A stretch of 64,000 bases of DNA from Anaerolineaceae bacterium UBA5404 (GTDB lineage: Bacteria; Chloroflexota; Anaerolineae; Anaerolineales; Anaerolineaceae). The notes under the pieces are model-generated. The model searched no databases. It worked only from the letters and a program-made list of their open reading frames with translations, and was not told the DNA's origin. The DNA lies in assembly GCA_002409625.1 (NCBI GenBank), contig DHNY01000012.1, positions 84,175 to 148,174 of the forward strand, in the 5' to 3' direction. Positions 24,446 through 33,562 of this stretch are shown in pieces (position 1 is the stretch's first letter; each line of letters opens with the position of its first letter). A program made the position numbers and the translations under genes.

Positions 24446-26521
24446 TTATCCTAATCTTCCTAAAATTTTCTTCATATACGCATCAGAAACCTGCGCGTAA
24501 TGCTTGAATTCCATGGTAAAAACGCCACGGCCTTGAGTCGCCGAGCGTAGTTCTGTGGCATAGCCAAACATTTCAGAGAGGGGCACTTCAGCGTGAATGG
24601 CTTTTGCGTTGCCATAGCGCTCATCCATACCCAAAATGTTACCCACGCGAGCGTTGACCTGTCCAATTACATCACCGGTAAACTCTTCGGGCACGGTAAT
24701 TTCAACCTTCATGATGGGCTCAAGGATAACCGGTGAAGCTTTTTCAGTCACTTCACGCAGCGCCATAATCGCTGCCATGCGGAAAGCCATTTCGCTGGAG
24801 TCAACTTCGTGATGGCTGCCATCCACCAAGGTCACTTTGAGGTCAGTCATAGGGAAGCCAGCTAATGGGCCACTTTCTGAGGCATCCCGAATACCTGCTT
24901 CAACCGCGGGGATAAATTGTTTGGGGATTGCGCCGCCCACAATTTTGTTTTCAAACAAAATGCCACTACCCGGCTCAAGAGGTTCCACATCGATGACCAC
25001 ATGTGCGTATTGCCCATGCCCACCGGTTTGCTTTACATAACGATGGCTATGCCCGGCAACGGGTTTGGTGATGGCTTCATGATAAGCCACACGGGGTTTA
25101 CCCACATTGGCTTGCACTTTAAACTCGCGCAAAAGACGGGTAACCAAGACGTCCAAGTGCAATTCGCCCATACCAGAGATGATGGTTTGACCGGTTTCTT
25201 CGTCCTGGCGGACTTTGAAAGTTGGGTCTTCTTCAGACAGTTTGGTGAGGGAATCAGACATTTTGTCTTGATCGGCTTTGGTCTTGGGCTCAATGGCAAT
25301 GGAGATTACCGGCTCGGGGAAACTGATAGTTTCCAGCAGAATGGGATTGGTTGGATCACACAAAGTGTCGCCGGTGAAGCTAAACTTCAAACCCAAAATA
25401 GCGCCAATCTCACCAGCACCCAGTTCGGTAATATCTTCGCGATGGTCAGCGTACATGCGCAAGAGGCGACCTACGCGTTCCTTTTTATCTTTGGTCGCAT
25501 TGTGCATGTTGCCATTTTGCTTAATCTTGCCGGAATAAACGCGGATATATGCCAAGCGTCCCATGTATGGGTCGGTCACAATTTTGAAGACCAAAGCAGC
25601 CAAAGGCTCGCTGTCATCGGCATAGCGTTCTACCTCACTGCCATCGCGCACCAAAACAGCCTTGACGGGTGGGATATCTAAAGGAGAGGGCAGGTAATCA
25701 ATAACCGCATCCAAAACAAGCTGAACACCTTTATTCTTTAAACTGCTGCCACAAAAAACCGGCACCACTTTATTTGCCAAAACGCCTTGCCTTAAAGCGG
25801 CTTTGAGCTCATCTATCTGGAGGGTCTCACCCATCAAGAACTTTTCGGTGAGGGTATCGTCCAATTCGGCGATGCGTTCCACCAAAATAGCTCTTTTCTC
25901 GGCAAGTTCCGCTTGAAACTCAGCAGGAACCTCAGTAATCCGTGGCTCCGAGCCTACCTTGTCCTCAAAGAACCAGGCATCTTCTTCAAGCAAGTTGATA
26001 ACACCCACAAAACCAGACTCCGCGCCAATCGCAATTTGCATTTGGATCGCATTAGCACCCAAACGTTCGCGAATGCTTTCAATGGTGCGTTCATATGAGG
26101 CACCCACGCGGTCCATTTTGTTTGCAAAGCAAATGCGCGGCACTTCGTATTTATCAGCCTGGCGCCAAACGGTTTCGCTTTGTGGCTCTACACCTTGCAC
26201 GGAATCAAAAACAACCACACCACCGTCCAAAACGCGCAAGGAGCGTTGCACTTCGGCGGTAAAGTCGATATGCCCGGGGGTGTCAATGAGGTTCAGGCGA
26301 TGGCCTTTCCACTCTGCGGTAACCGCGGCGGATACGATGGTAATACCACGTTCGCGTTCCTGAGGCATCCAGTCGGTAACGGTTGTGCCTTCATCCACAT
26401 TGCCGATGCGGTATGTTTTGCCGGTATAAAACAAAATCCGCTCAGTCGTGGTTGTTTTACCTGCGTCAATATGGGCTATGACGCCGATATTGCGATATCG
26501 ATTAAGCGGAAATTCTGTCAT
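24446..26521 (-). CDS. fusA: Elongation factor G
   Basis: 691 residues, translocation GTPase. G1 'AHIDAGKTTTTERIL', switch region 'RERGITI', 'DTPGHIDFTAEV' and 'NKMDRVGA' make up the GTPase domain. Domain IV has 'GGHGQYAHV' and 'GGAIPKQFIPAVEAG', and domain V ends 'FKHYAQVSDAYMKKIL'. Standard length, so it is a canonical EF-G and not a tetracycline-protection variant. Confidence 0.98.
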   Translation of the reverse strand: MTEFPLNRYRNIGVIAHIDAGKTTTTERILFYTGKTYRIGNVDEGTTVTDWMPQERERGITIVSAAVTAEWKGHRLNLIDTPGHIDFTAEVQRSLRVLDGGVVVFDSVQGVEPQSETVWRQADKYEVPRICFANKMDRVGASYERTIESIRERLGANAIQMQIAIGAESGFVGVINLLEEDAWFFEDKVGSEPRITEVPAEFQAELAEKRAILVERIAELDDTLTEKFLMGETLQIDELKAALRQGVLANKVVPVFCGSSLKNKGVQLVLDAVIDYLPSPLDIPPVKAVLVRDGSEVERYADDSEPLAALVFKIVTDPYMGRLAYIRVYSGKIKQNGNMHNATKDKKERVGRLLRMYADHREDITELGAGEIGAILGLKFSFTGDTLCDPTNPILLETISFPEPVISIAIEPKTKADQDKMSDSLTKLSEEDPTFKVRQDEETGQTIISGMGELHLDVLVTRLLREFKVQANVGKPRVAYHEAITKPVAGHSHRYVKQTGGHGQYAHVVIDVEPLEPGSGILFENKIVGGAIPKQFIPAVEAGIRDASESGPLAGFPMTDLKVTLVDGSHHEVDSSEMAFRMAAIMALREVTEKASPVILEPIMKVEITVPEEFTGDVIGQVNARVGNILGMDERYGNAKAIHAEVPLSEMFGYATELRSATQGRGVFTMEFKHYAQVSDAYMKKILGRLG

Positions 26522-26554
26522 TTCAAACTCTTATAAAGTTAAAGTACGGCCGTA

Positions 26555-27025
26555 TTAGATACGGAAGTGAGAAAACGCACGGTTGGCCTCAGCCATCTTG
26601 TGGGTTTCCTCTTTACGGCGAATGGAAGCGCCTTGATTTTCGGCTGCGTCCATAAGCTCTGCGGCAAGTTTTTCTGAATATGATTTTCCAGAGCGCGCGC
26701 GAGAAGCGGTGATGATCCAGCGCATCGCCAAAGTGATGCGGCGTTCAGGTGAAACTTCCATGGGCACCTGATAGGTTGAACCACCAACACGGCGTGGGCG
26801 AACTTCCATAAGTGGGCTCACGTTCTTGAGCGCGGCTTCGAAGACTTCGATGCCTTCTTTGCCGGTCTTTTCGCTAATCATGTCAATGGCGTCGTAGACC
26901 ATGGTTGTGGCAAGGCTCTTTTTACCATTAAGCATGATGCGGTTGATAATCATTTGCAAATGAATGTTGTTAAAGCGATCATCAGGTTGAACTTCTCGCT
27001 TTTCGGGCTTAATCCTTCTTGACAT
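26555..27025 (-). CDS. rpsG: 30S ribosomal protein S7
   Basis: 156 residues. It begins 'MSRRIKPEKREVQPDDRF' and has 'EVRPRRVGGSTYQVPMEV' and 'AENQGASIRRKEETHKMAEA' with 'NRAFSHFRI' at the end. It organises the 16S 3' domain. It lies 82 bases after rpsL and 33 before fusA. Confidence 0.97.
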   Translation of the reverse strand: MSRRIKPEKREVQPDDRFNNIHLQMIINRIMLNGKKSLATTMVYDAIDMISEKTGKEGIEVFEAALKNVSPLMEVRPRRVGGSTYQVPMEVSPERRITLAMRWIITASRARSGKSYSEKLAAELMDAAENQGASIRRKEETHKMAEANRAFSHFRI

Positions 27026-27107
27026 AAATGCTCCTCAATCTAAACAAGGCTCGGCGCTACGCTGTTATTAAGGTAGTGCCAGCTATTGCTCTCTTTTAAT
27101 TATCTAA

Positions 27108-27524
27108 CTACTCAGCGCGTTTGGCGCCGTATTTTGAACGGGCTCGTTTACGGTTGCTAACGCCGGTGGAGTCCAGGGTGCCACGCACGATGTGATAGCG
27201 CACACCGGGCAAGTCTCTCACTCTGCCACCACGGATCAGCACAACACTGTGCTCTTGCAATTGATGCCCTTCGCCGGGGATGTATGCCGTCACTTCCATA
27301 CCATTGGAAAGACGCACACGAGCGATCTTGCGCAAAGCCGAGTTCGGCTTCTTGGGGGTCATCGTACGCACGATGGTGCACACACCACGTTTCTGAGGCG
27401 CGCCCTTGGGTTGGCGGATACGGCGTTGTTTCTCAGAGTTGAGCGTATATTGCAGAGCTGGTGATTTGCTCTTGTTTTTCTTCGTTTTTCGACCATGTCG
27501 AACCAATTGGTTAATTGTTGGCAC
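27108..27524 (-). CDS. rpsL: 30S ribosomal protein S12
   Basis: 138 residues, the length of the longer Gram-positive-type S12. 'MTPKKPNSALRKIARVRL' keeps the Lys whose change gives streptomycin resistance elsewhere. The second resistance site is different: the segment reads 'GGRVRDLPGVRYH', with Arg where most bacteria have Lys (E. coli K87/K88). It decodes at the A site. It follows rpoB by 155 bases. Confidence 0.97.
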   Translation of the reverse strand: MPTINQLVRHGRKTKKNKSKSPALQYTLNSEKQRRIRQPKGAPQKRGVCTIVRTMTPKKPNSALRKIARVRLSNGMEVTAYIPGEGHQLQEHSVVLIRGGRVRDLPGVRYHIVRGTLDSTGVSNRKRARSKYGAKRAE

Positions 27525-27679
27525 TTTCTATTTCTCCGTACTACTAAACTCTTCTATAATTAATCATTAAAGGTCATTTTTACTTGCTATGACCTTGACC
27601 TTTACAATTTCAGGCACACTTAATATGTCCGTCTGCCTGATGGACGAAAGAGAATTCTAACACGCCCATTGCTTTATCG
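27525..27679 (-). promoter_or_regulatory. rpoB-rpsL gap with an inverted repeat
   Basis: This 155-base gap separates rpoB and rpsL. It holds AAGGTCA (27570-27576) and TGACCTT (27590-27596), a 7-bp inverted repeat with a 13-base loop, and a further GACCTT copy beside it. On the minus strand it is followed by AT-rich sequence but not a clean U-run, so it may be a weak attenuator or processing site. No rpoC start is present. Confidence 0.3.
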
Positions 27680-30600
27680 TCAAGCAATTCTATCCAAGGC
27701 TGGAATTTCGCTTCCAATATCCAGCAAACCGGTGGAAACCCGGGGTGTTTGGCTTCTTTCGTCGTCTTTTCCAAAGCGAATAATCTCGCCATCGTCCATA
27801 ATCGCTTCAACCGCGAGGCTAAGCGATTGCAATTCCTTGACCAAAACGCGGAAAGCGGCAGGAATGCCCGGCGCTTCAATGGGCGTACCCTTCACGATGG
27901 CTTCGTATGTCGCGGTTCTGCCAGGAACATCGTCAGATTTGACTGTCAACATTTCCTGCAAAGTGTAAGCCGCGCCATAAGCCTCAAGCGCCCAAACTTC
28001 CATTTCACCAAAGCGCTGACCACCAAATTGTGCCTTACCACCCAAAGGTTGTTGGGTTACCAAGCTGTAAGGACCAGTGGAGCGAGCGTGAACCTTGTCT
28101 TCAACCAGGTGATGAAGTTTAAGCATGCTCATCACGCCAATCATAACGGGTTGGTCATAAAGGTCACCGGTGCGTCCATCGCGCAAAAGCTGTTTACCCA
28201 AGGTGGGTACGGGCTCTCCGGTTTCAAGGTAGATTTTGTTGGCTTCAAAGATCATTTCTGCAATTTCGAGCTTCGCGTCAATCTTCTTATCCAATTTCTT
28301 TGCCCATAACTGCAAACAGGCGCGAATGGCGTTTTCATCCTGTTGATTGCGTTGGGCAACAGGGATGGCATCTTCGGGGAAGGCTGTAATCGTCTTGGGG
28401 TCAAACCCTTCTTCAATCAACCATTCATTTAAGGTAGCCCGACGAGCAAGCACTTCGTTTTCCTTAATGGCAAAGATGTCGTAATCTTTATCGGCAAGGA
28501 TGCTCTCAAGATAAAGCAAGCGCACTTCTTGGTCGTCCAAAAGCATTTCGGGATCATGTTCAAAAGTTTGAATCCATTCCCAACCTTTTTCAGCAACCAC
28601 ACGCCAGGCTTCGTCAATCATCCAGGCACGAGCCAATTCAGCAGCGATTTCTGCTTCGTTGGCGCCGTCGAACACGGGCGTAATCGCGCGGAAGCCCAAA
28701 CGGCTGGCTGCCCATCCGAGTTCAGCTTCCAGAACCTGACCAATATTCATACGACCAGGAATACCAAGCGGGTTCAAAATGATGTCCACAGGTGTGCCGT
28801 CTTCAAGGAAGGGCATATCCTCAACAGGCAAAACCATAGAGACACAACCCTTGTTACCGTGGCGTCCAGCCATTTTGTCACCAGCGGTGATCTTGCGACG
28901 CTGGGCAACAGAAACACGCACCATTTTGTCAACACCAGCACTAAGGTCGGTGTTTTCTTCGCGTGTAAAGACCTTAACATCCACCACAATACCACGCTCG
29001 CCGTGAGGCATGCGCAAGGAGGTGTCTTTGACGTCTCGTGATTTTTCACCAAAGATCGCGCGCAGCAAGCGTTCTTCGGGGGTCAGTTCTTTTTCACCCT
29101 TGGGCGTAATTTTACCCACCAGAATGTCGTTGGGACCAACCTCAGCACCAATACGAATAATACCGGTTTCGTCCAAGTCACGGATGGTGTCATCGCCGAC
29201 ATTGGGGATTTCACGGGTGATTTCTTCAGGACCAAGCTTGGTATCGCGGGCTTCCACTTCGTATTTTTCAATGTGGATGCTGGTGTAGCGGTCATCCTCA
29301 ACCAATTTTTCTGAAATCAAAATAGCATCTTCAAAGTTGAAGCCTTCCCAGGGCAAGAACGCGATAACAGCGTTTTGACCAAGCGCCAATTTACCATCCT
29401 GAGTAGATGAAGAGTCGATAATCACTTCGTCTTTCTTGATCATCTGACCTTGCACCACAGCTGGGCGTTGGTCGATGCAGGTTGATTGGTTCGAGCGGTG
29501 GTACTTGCGCAGGTTATAAATGCGCAAATCGCCATCAGTTTGTTTGACAACCAAATTGTCACCCGTAACCGAAAGCACCTCGCCATCAGCTTCTGCCAAG
29601 GCAATTTGACCAGAGTCAGCAACGGCAACGTCTTCCATACCAGTTGAAACAATGGGCACTTGCGGGCGCAAGAGCGGCACAGCTTGGGTCTGCATGTTGG
29701 CACCCATCAAGGCGCGGTTGGCGTCGTCATGCTCGAGGAAGGGGATCAGCGCAGCCGAAATACCCACAACCTGGTTGGGTGCAACGTCAATATAGTCGAT
29801 GTCTTCATAGTTGAAGATCGCAAATTGGTTGGCAAAACGGCAAGAGTTGCGGTGCAAGAACTCTCCGTATTCGTTCAAAGGCGCGTTAGCCTGGGCGATG
29901 ACGTATTTATCTTCAGCGTCAGCTGAGAGATATTCGTAATCGTCGCTCACATAAGGGCGCACCTGAACCGTTTCAATGCCAAGAGATTTAATCTTCTTAG
30001 CCATTTTGCTGTCAACACGGGTTTCGGCTTCAAAAACAACCTCACCAGTCTTTGGATCGACAATATCTTTAAGCAATAGATGGTCAACCAAGTTGGGATC
30101 ATCGCCAGCCATCTCATTGTAAACCTTGCGGTAAGGGGTTTCGATAAAACCGAATTCGTTCACCTGAGCATAAGCTGCCAAACGACCAATCAGACCGATG
30201 TTCGGACCTTCTGGGGTTTCGATGGGGCAAATACGGCCATAGTGCGAGAAGTGAACGTCACGCACATCAAAGCCAGCGCGCTCACGGCGCAAACCGCCAG
30301 GACCCAAAGCAGAGATGGTGCGTTTGTGGCGCAACTCTGAAAGCGGGTTGGTTTCTTCCATAAATTGTGAAAGCTGGCTTGAGCCAAAGAATTCACGCAA
30401 AGATGCCACCAGAGGGCGAATGTTTACCAGACTGGCTGGTGGAACGCTGGTGCCCGCTTCGCGAATGGACATGCGTTCTTTAATAACGCGTTCCATGCGG
30501 CGGAAACCAATGCGCAGTTTGTTTTGAATTAATTCGCCAACGGTCTTCACACGGCGATTGCCCAAATGGTCGATATCGTCTTTGGGGATTTTACTGTTGT

Positions 30601-31606
30601 TGACCTGAATCATGTGGCGGATAATGCGCACGATGTCATGTTTGGTGATGGTGCGATGCGAACCCGGGATGAGATCATACAGATCAAGCTTCTGATTAAG
30701 CTTGTAGCGACCAACCAGTTCAAGGTCGTAATGACGCGGGTCAAAGAGCTGTTCTCTAAGGTAGCTTTCCGCGGTTTCCACGATGGGAGGTTCACCCGGG
30801 CGTAAACGGCGATAAAACTCAAGCAAAGCTTCTTTGGCAATATCCTTATTAGGATCGTATTCAGGTTCTTGCGCAAAAGAGTTTTCGATATAGGAATGAT
30901 CCGGGTTATTATCCACATCCGCAAAAAGCGCCATAATTTCTTCATCGCTGCCAGTTTGCAAAGGTGAATCGGCAAGCCCATCATCCAGGGTCGCCAAAGC
31001 ACGCAAAAAGACGGTAATTGGCACCGTTCGTTTGCGGTTGAACTTGAGGATGATGAAATCGTTTTTGCGGGTTTCAAATTCCATCCAGGCGCCACGATCA
31101 GGGATCAATTTGGCAGTGGACATCATACGTCCGGTGGCGCGGTCTTGATCGGCTTCAAAATAAACGCCGGGTGAGCGAATGAGCTGTGAAACAACAACGC
31201 GTTCGGTACCATTGATGACAAAGGTACCCTTTTGGGTCATCTCAGGGAAATCGCCAAGAAAGAGGTCTTGTTTGATAGCTTCAGTTTGGTCAGCACCCTC
31301 GAGCAAAACAGAAACATAAAGAGGTCGCGCGTAAGTAAGGTCACGCTCAAGACACTCTTCAATGGTGTTTTTGGGTTCTTCAAACCAGAACTGCAGGTCA
31401 AACTCTTTCGCCAGAGGATGTTCACTGGGGAAGTGCAGACGCAAATCACCGCCATAGGAGACGATGGGTGAAACTTCATTTAATAGGTTTGCTAAACCTT
31501 CAGTTTTGAGTCTTTCAAAAGACTCGAGCTGAACTTTGATGAGTTGTGGCAATTCGAGCCCAACTGGGATACGCGCATAGTTTTTTGGGGGCATCAATTC
31601 GGTCAT
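27680..31606 (-). CDS. rpoB: DNA-directed RNA polymerase subunit beta
   Basis: 1308 residues. It contains the rifampicin pocket region ('FFGSSQLSQFMEETNPLSEL'), 'RDVHFSHYGRICPIETPEGP', 'GRHGNKGCVS' and the C-terminal 'GGKAQFGGQRFGEMEVWALE', all catalytic-core landmarks. Within the pocket, the residue equal to E. coli D516 is Glu and R529 is Thr, while H526 and S531 are kept. The ribosome-binding GGAG is 6 bases from the ATG. rpoC does not follow; rpsL comes next. Confidence 0.98.
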   Translation of the reverse strand: MTELMPPKNYARIPVGLELPQLIKVQLESFERLKTEGLANLLNEVSPIVSYGGDLRLHFPSEHPLAKEFDLQFWFEEPKNTIEECLERDLTYARPLYVSVLLEGADQTEAIKQDLFLGDFPEMTQKGTFVINGTERVVVSQLIRSPGVYFEADQDRATGRMMSTAKLIPDRGAWMEFETRKNDFIILKFNRKRTVPITVFLRALATLDDGLADSPLQTGSDEEIMALFADVDNNPDHSYIENSFAQEPEYDPNKDIAKEALLEFYRRLRPGEPPIVETAESYLREQLFDPRHYDLELVGRYKLNQKLDLYDLIPGSHRTITKHDIVRIIRHMIQVNNSKIPKDDIDHLGNRRVKTVGELIQNKLRIGFRRMERVIKERMSIREAGTSVPPASLVNIRPLVASLREFFGSSQLSQFMEETNPLSELRHKRTISALGPGGLRRERAGFDVRDVHFSHYGRICPIETPEGPNIGLIGRLAAYAQVNEFGFIETPYRKVYNEMAGDDPNLVDHLLLKDIVDPKTGEVVFEAETRVDSKMAKKIKSLGIETVQVRPYVSDDYEYLSADAEDKYVIAQANAPLNEYGEFLHRNSCRFANQFAIFNYEDIDYIDVAPNQVVGISAALIPFLEHDDANRALMGANMQTQAVPLLRPQVPIVSTGMEDVAVADSGQIALAEADGEVLSVTGDNLVVKQTDGDLRIYNLRKYHRSNQSTCIDQRPAVVQGQMIKKDEVIIDSSSTQDGKLALGQNAVIAFLPWEGFNFEDAILISEKLVEDDRYTSIHIEKYEVEARDTKLGPEEITREIPNVGDDTIRDLDETGIIRIGAEVGPNDILVGKITPKGEKELTPEERLLRAIFGEKSRDVKDTSLRMPHGERGIVVDVKVFTREENTDLSAGVDKMVRVSVAQRRKITAGDKMAGRHGNKGCVSMVLPVEDMPFLEDGTPVDIILNPLGIPGRMNIGQVLEAELGWAASRLGFRAITPVFDGANEAEIAAELARAWMIDEAWRVVAEKGWEWIQTFEHDPEMLLDDQEVRLLYLESILADKDYDIFAIKENEVLARRATLNEWLIEEGFDPKTITAFPEDAIPVAQRNQQDENAIRACLQLWAKKLDKKIDAKLEIAEMIFEANKIYLETGEPVPTLGKQLLRDGRTGDLYDQPVMIGVMSMLKLHHLVEDKVHARSTGPYSLVTQQPLGGKAQFGGQRFGEMEVWALEAYGAAYTLQEMLTVKSDDVPGRTATYEAIVKGTPIEAPGIPAAFRVLVKELQSLSLAVEAIMDDGEIIRFGKDDERSQTPRVSTGLLDIGSEIPALDRIA

Positions 31607-31630
31607 TCACATCTCCTGTACATGCTAAAA

Positions 31631-31656
31631 GCGTGGTCGCACGAGGGCACCCACGC
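31631..31656 (-). promoter_or_regulatory. Hairpin in the rpoB leader
   Basis: On the minus strand a GCGTGG / CCACGC stem (6 bp, loop 14) is followed by TTTTAGC, and lies about 25 bases upstream of the rpoB start. It begins roughly 24 bases after the predicted transcription start. It could attenuate rpoB transcription; this is inference. Confidence 0.4.
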
Positions 31657-31685
31657 GGGTAATTACGGATAAAGCGCAATTTTTA

Positions 31686-31714
31686 AGTATAAGGCGATTT
31701 GCCTCAAGAGTCAA
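31686..31714 (-). promoter_or_regulatory. rpoB promoter (proximal)
   Basis: On the minus strand TTGACT (31709-31714), a 17-base spacer and TATACT (31686-31691). This is a near-consensus housekeeping promoter about 80 bases upstream of the rpoB start. Confidence 0.75.
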
Positions 31715-31754
31715 CTGTTTTTCCCTGCAAACCTGTGTTTTCAATGAACGAATA

Positions 31755-31782
31755 ATATTACCACACAATTTTGTGTTTTCAA
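31755..31782 (-). promoter_or_regulatory. rpoB promoter (distal, weaker)
   Basis: TTGAAA (31777-31782), a 16-base spacer and TAATAT (31755-31760) on the minus strand. The spacer contains a small ACACAAAATTGTGT palindrome that could be an operator. A tandem promoter arrangement upstream of rpoB is plausible. Confidence 0.45.
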
Positions 31783-31861
31783 AGTCAATTTTTGTGATCA
31801 AAAAAGCCCTTCACACACGCATATTGGGCAAACCCTCAAAATAAATCAAAAACAAAGACAA

Positions 31862-31896
31862 ACAAAAAAGCGCCTTCAAGTTAGAAAGCGCTTTTA
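31862..31896 (-). terminator. Terminator after the BNR-repeat gene
   Basis: On the minus strand AAAAGCGCTTTC and GAAGGCGCTTTT pair (an imperfect stem of about 11 bp with a 6-base loop), followed by TTGTTTGTCTTTG. It lies 65 bases after the stop of the BNR-repeat gene and insulates it from rpoB. Confidence 0.75.
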
Positions 31897-31960
31897 ACTC
31901 GTGTGTTTATCGTGAGAGGGGCTCGTTTAAGCCCTTTACCCATTTAGACTTTTTAGATAT

Positions 31961-33070
31961 CTACTTTTCATCTCTCAAAACAATGGGGAAGTTAATTACA
32001 AACTCTTCCGGGTCCGGATCTGGGTCTGGGTCAGGATCCGGGTCTGGGTCCGGGTCAACAACTTCTAATTTCGCTTTAAAAGCACCGTGATCTAGCGTGC
32101 CAATATACAGGTTCGCCGAGTTCTTTGGCTTTAATAGTATCGTGGTGATATTGGCGTTAGCTTCCAAACCATCGTTGATTTCTTGCCAGGTTGCACCAGC
32201 GTCCAGGCTCATATAAACACCGCTGCTGTCACTGCCGGCATAAAGCGTGCTGGTCTTTTTAGCGTCAATCGCCAAGGACCGAATACTCTTGCCATTGAGC
32301 ATAGCCGACGCTGATGTCCATGTTGCGCCTGAATCCTCGCTCTTATAAACGCCACCAGACATCGTGCCAGCGTAAAGCGTGCTGGGCTCTTCAGGGTCAA
32401 TCGCGATAGACATTGCCGCATGAACACCCAGCCCTGTATTTGAAGGCGCCCAGGTGTCGCCACCATTGATGCTTTTGAGCAGGCTAAAACCCATCGCGCC
32501 AAGATAAAGGGTCTCCGGCGTGAGTGGATCAATCGCCAAACTAAGATGTACAAACCCAGGAGGTAAATTCGCGCTCTTCAAAGCCCATGTTTGTCAACCA
32601 TCAGTGCTTTTATAGACGCCTTCATCTAACGCCAGGACATAAAGGGTGCTTGGCGTTTGTGGGTTGATCACGATTTGGAGAACAGCCTTGCCATTGAGCG
32701 GACTCATCATTGCCGACCACGACTCGCCGCCGTTCTCACTTTTGAACAAACCACCTTCATAAGTGCCCAGGTAAAGCCTCGCGGGGGTTTCAGGATCGAT
32801 GGCGATAGCCCTTGCCTCAAGATTGGTCAAGCCAGTATTGATTGCGACCCATGACTCACCGCCATTAATGGTCTTAAAAACGCCTTTGCTGTATGTGGCG
32901 GCATATAAGGTATCGGTCTCTATCGGGTCAATAGCCATATTACCAATGGTCAGTTCCTCTAAACCTTCATTTATAGCTGTCCAAACGATGGGTTCATTCG
33001 CCTTGACGGTATGAACCATTGCCAAAAGGACGAAGAGGACGAGTAAAAGAGATAGTGCTTTTCGTTTCAT
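31961..33070 (-). pseudogene. Secreted BNR/sortilin-like repeat protein, interrupted by an in-frame TGA
   Basis: Two adjacent frames of 158 and 206 residues are one gene: same frame, only a TGA at 32596-32594 between them. The repeats have the form 'NGGESW' or 'SGATW' plus 'xxLAIDPxxPxTLYxGT', each about 45 residues. At the break the sequence reads 'STDG-stop-QTW', where 'STDGGQTW' is expected, so GGA to TGA is a one-base change. It has an N-terminal signal peptide, a beta-propeller-like repeat body, eight Asp-Pro dipeptides (32009-32056), and a hydrophobic end 'VINFPIVLRDEK'. Function unknown, probably cell-surface or extracellular. A sequencing error is possible. Confidence 0.75.
32009..32056 (-). 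repeat. Asp-Pro linker, eight repeats
   Basis: GAC/GAT and CCN codons alternate eight times. Codons vary (CCG, CCA, CCT), which points to selection for the protein sequence rather than recent DNA slippage. It links the repeat domain to the C-terminal 'FPIVLR' tail. Confidence 0.7.
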
Positions 33071-33165
33071 ATAACTCCTTTTTCTTAGTCTATTCCCTCG
33101 TTCATAAATTTTACTATAAAGAAAAATTTCATCGACTCTCTACCTTAAATCTAAATAACTAAGGA

Positions 33166-33171
33166 TATAAT
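33166..33171 (+). promoter_or_regulatory. -10 box of the first DUF4298 gene
   Basis: TATAAT 34 bases upstream of the start codon. The expected -35 position reads CCTTAA, a poor match. AGGAG precedes the ATG. Confidence 0.4.
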
Positions 33172-33204
33172 AGGTATAAAAGACCACTTATTAGGAGCGA
33201 TGCC

Positions 33205-33534
33205 ATGAAAAAAGAATTAAGCTTAGAAAAATTAATTGAAATGCAAGCACTTTGTCACGAAGTCGAAGCCGACGTAAATAAAATCAGTGATTTCATCGCC
33301 TTCATTCAGGATGCACAAGCCAGAAAACAAAAACTGGCTGAATTCTATCAATCCGAGTGGATGTTTTACTACGAAGACGAAAAGAACAAAGAAGCCTGGG
33401 ATAAGGAACTTGAAAAGCATGTCGCTGAAGACAGTTTCTCAATTCTGGATGAAGACACCATTTGGGACGCCCTCCAGGATGGGCGCTTGGAGACCATTGA
33501 GCTGCTCAAGACCATCGCTGGGATGATCGAATAA
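33205..33534 (+). CDS. DUF4298 domain protein, copy 1
   Basis: 109 residues. The pattern fits DUF4298 as I recall it: 'LIEMQALCHEVEADVNKISD' helix, 'KLAEFYQSEWMFYYEDE' in the middle, and 'ILDEDTIWDALQDGRLETIELLKTI' at the end. A small helical protein of unknown function. AGGAG is 8 bases upstream of the ATG. The next gene is a diverged copy. Confidence 0.7.
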   Translation: MKKELSLEKLIEMQALCHEVEADVNKISDFIAFIQDAQARKQKLAEFYQSEWMFYYEDEKNKEAWDKELEKHVAEDSFSILDEDTIWDALQDGRLETIELLKTIAGMIE

Positions 33535-33562
33535 GCCTTGCTCAAGAAGGAAAAACACAATG

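Noticed and set aside
31961..33070. Two separate BNR-repeat genes, or TGA read as selenocysteine or tryptophan
   Set aside because: The second half has no ribosome-binding site or start at its head, and the repeat needs Gly at the TGA. No SECIS-like hairpin was noticed after it, and TGA serves as an ordinary stop elsewhere in the window (for example the in-frame ends of several genes).
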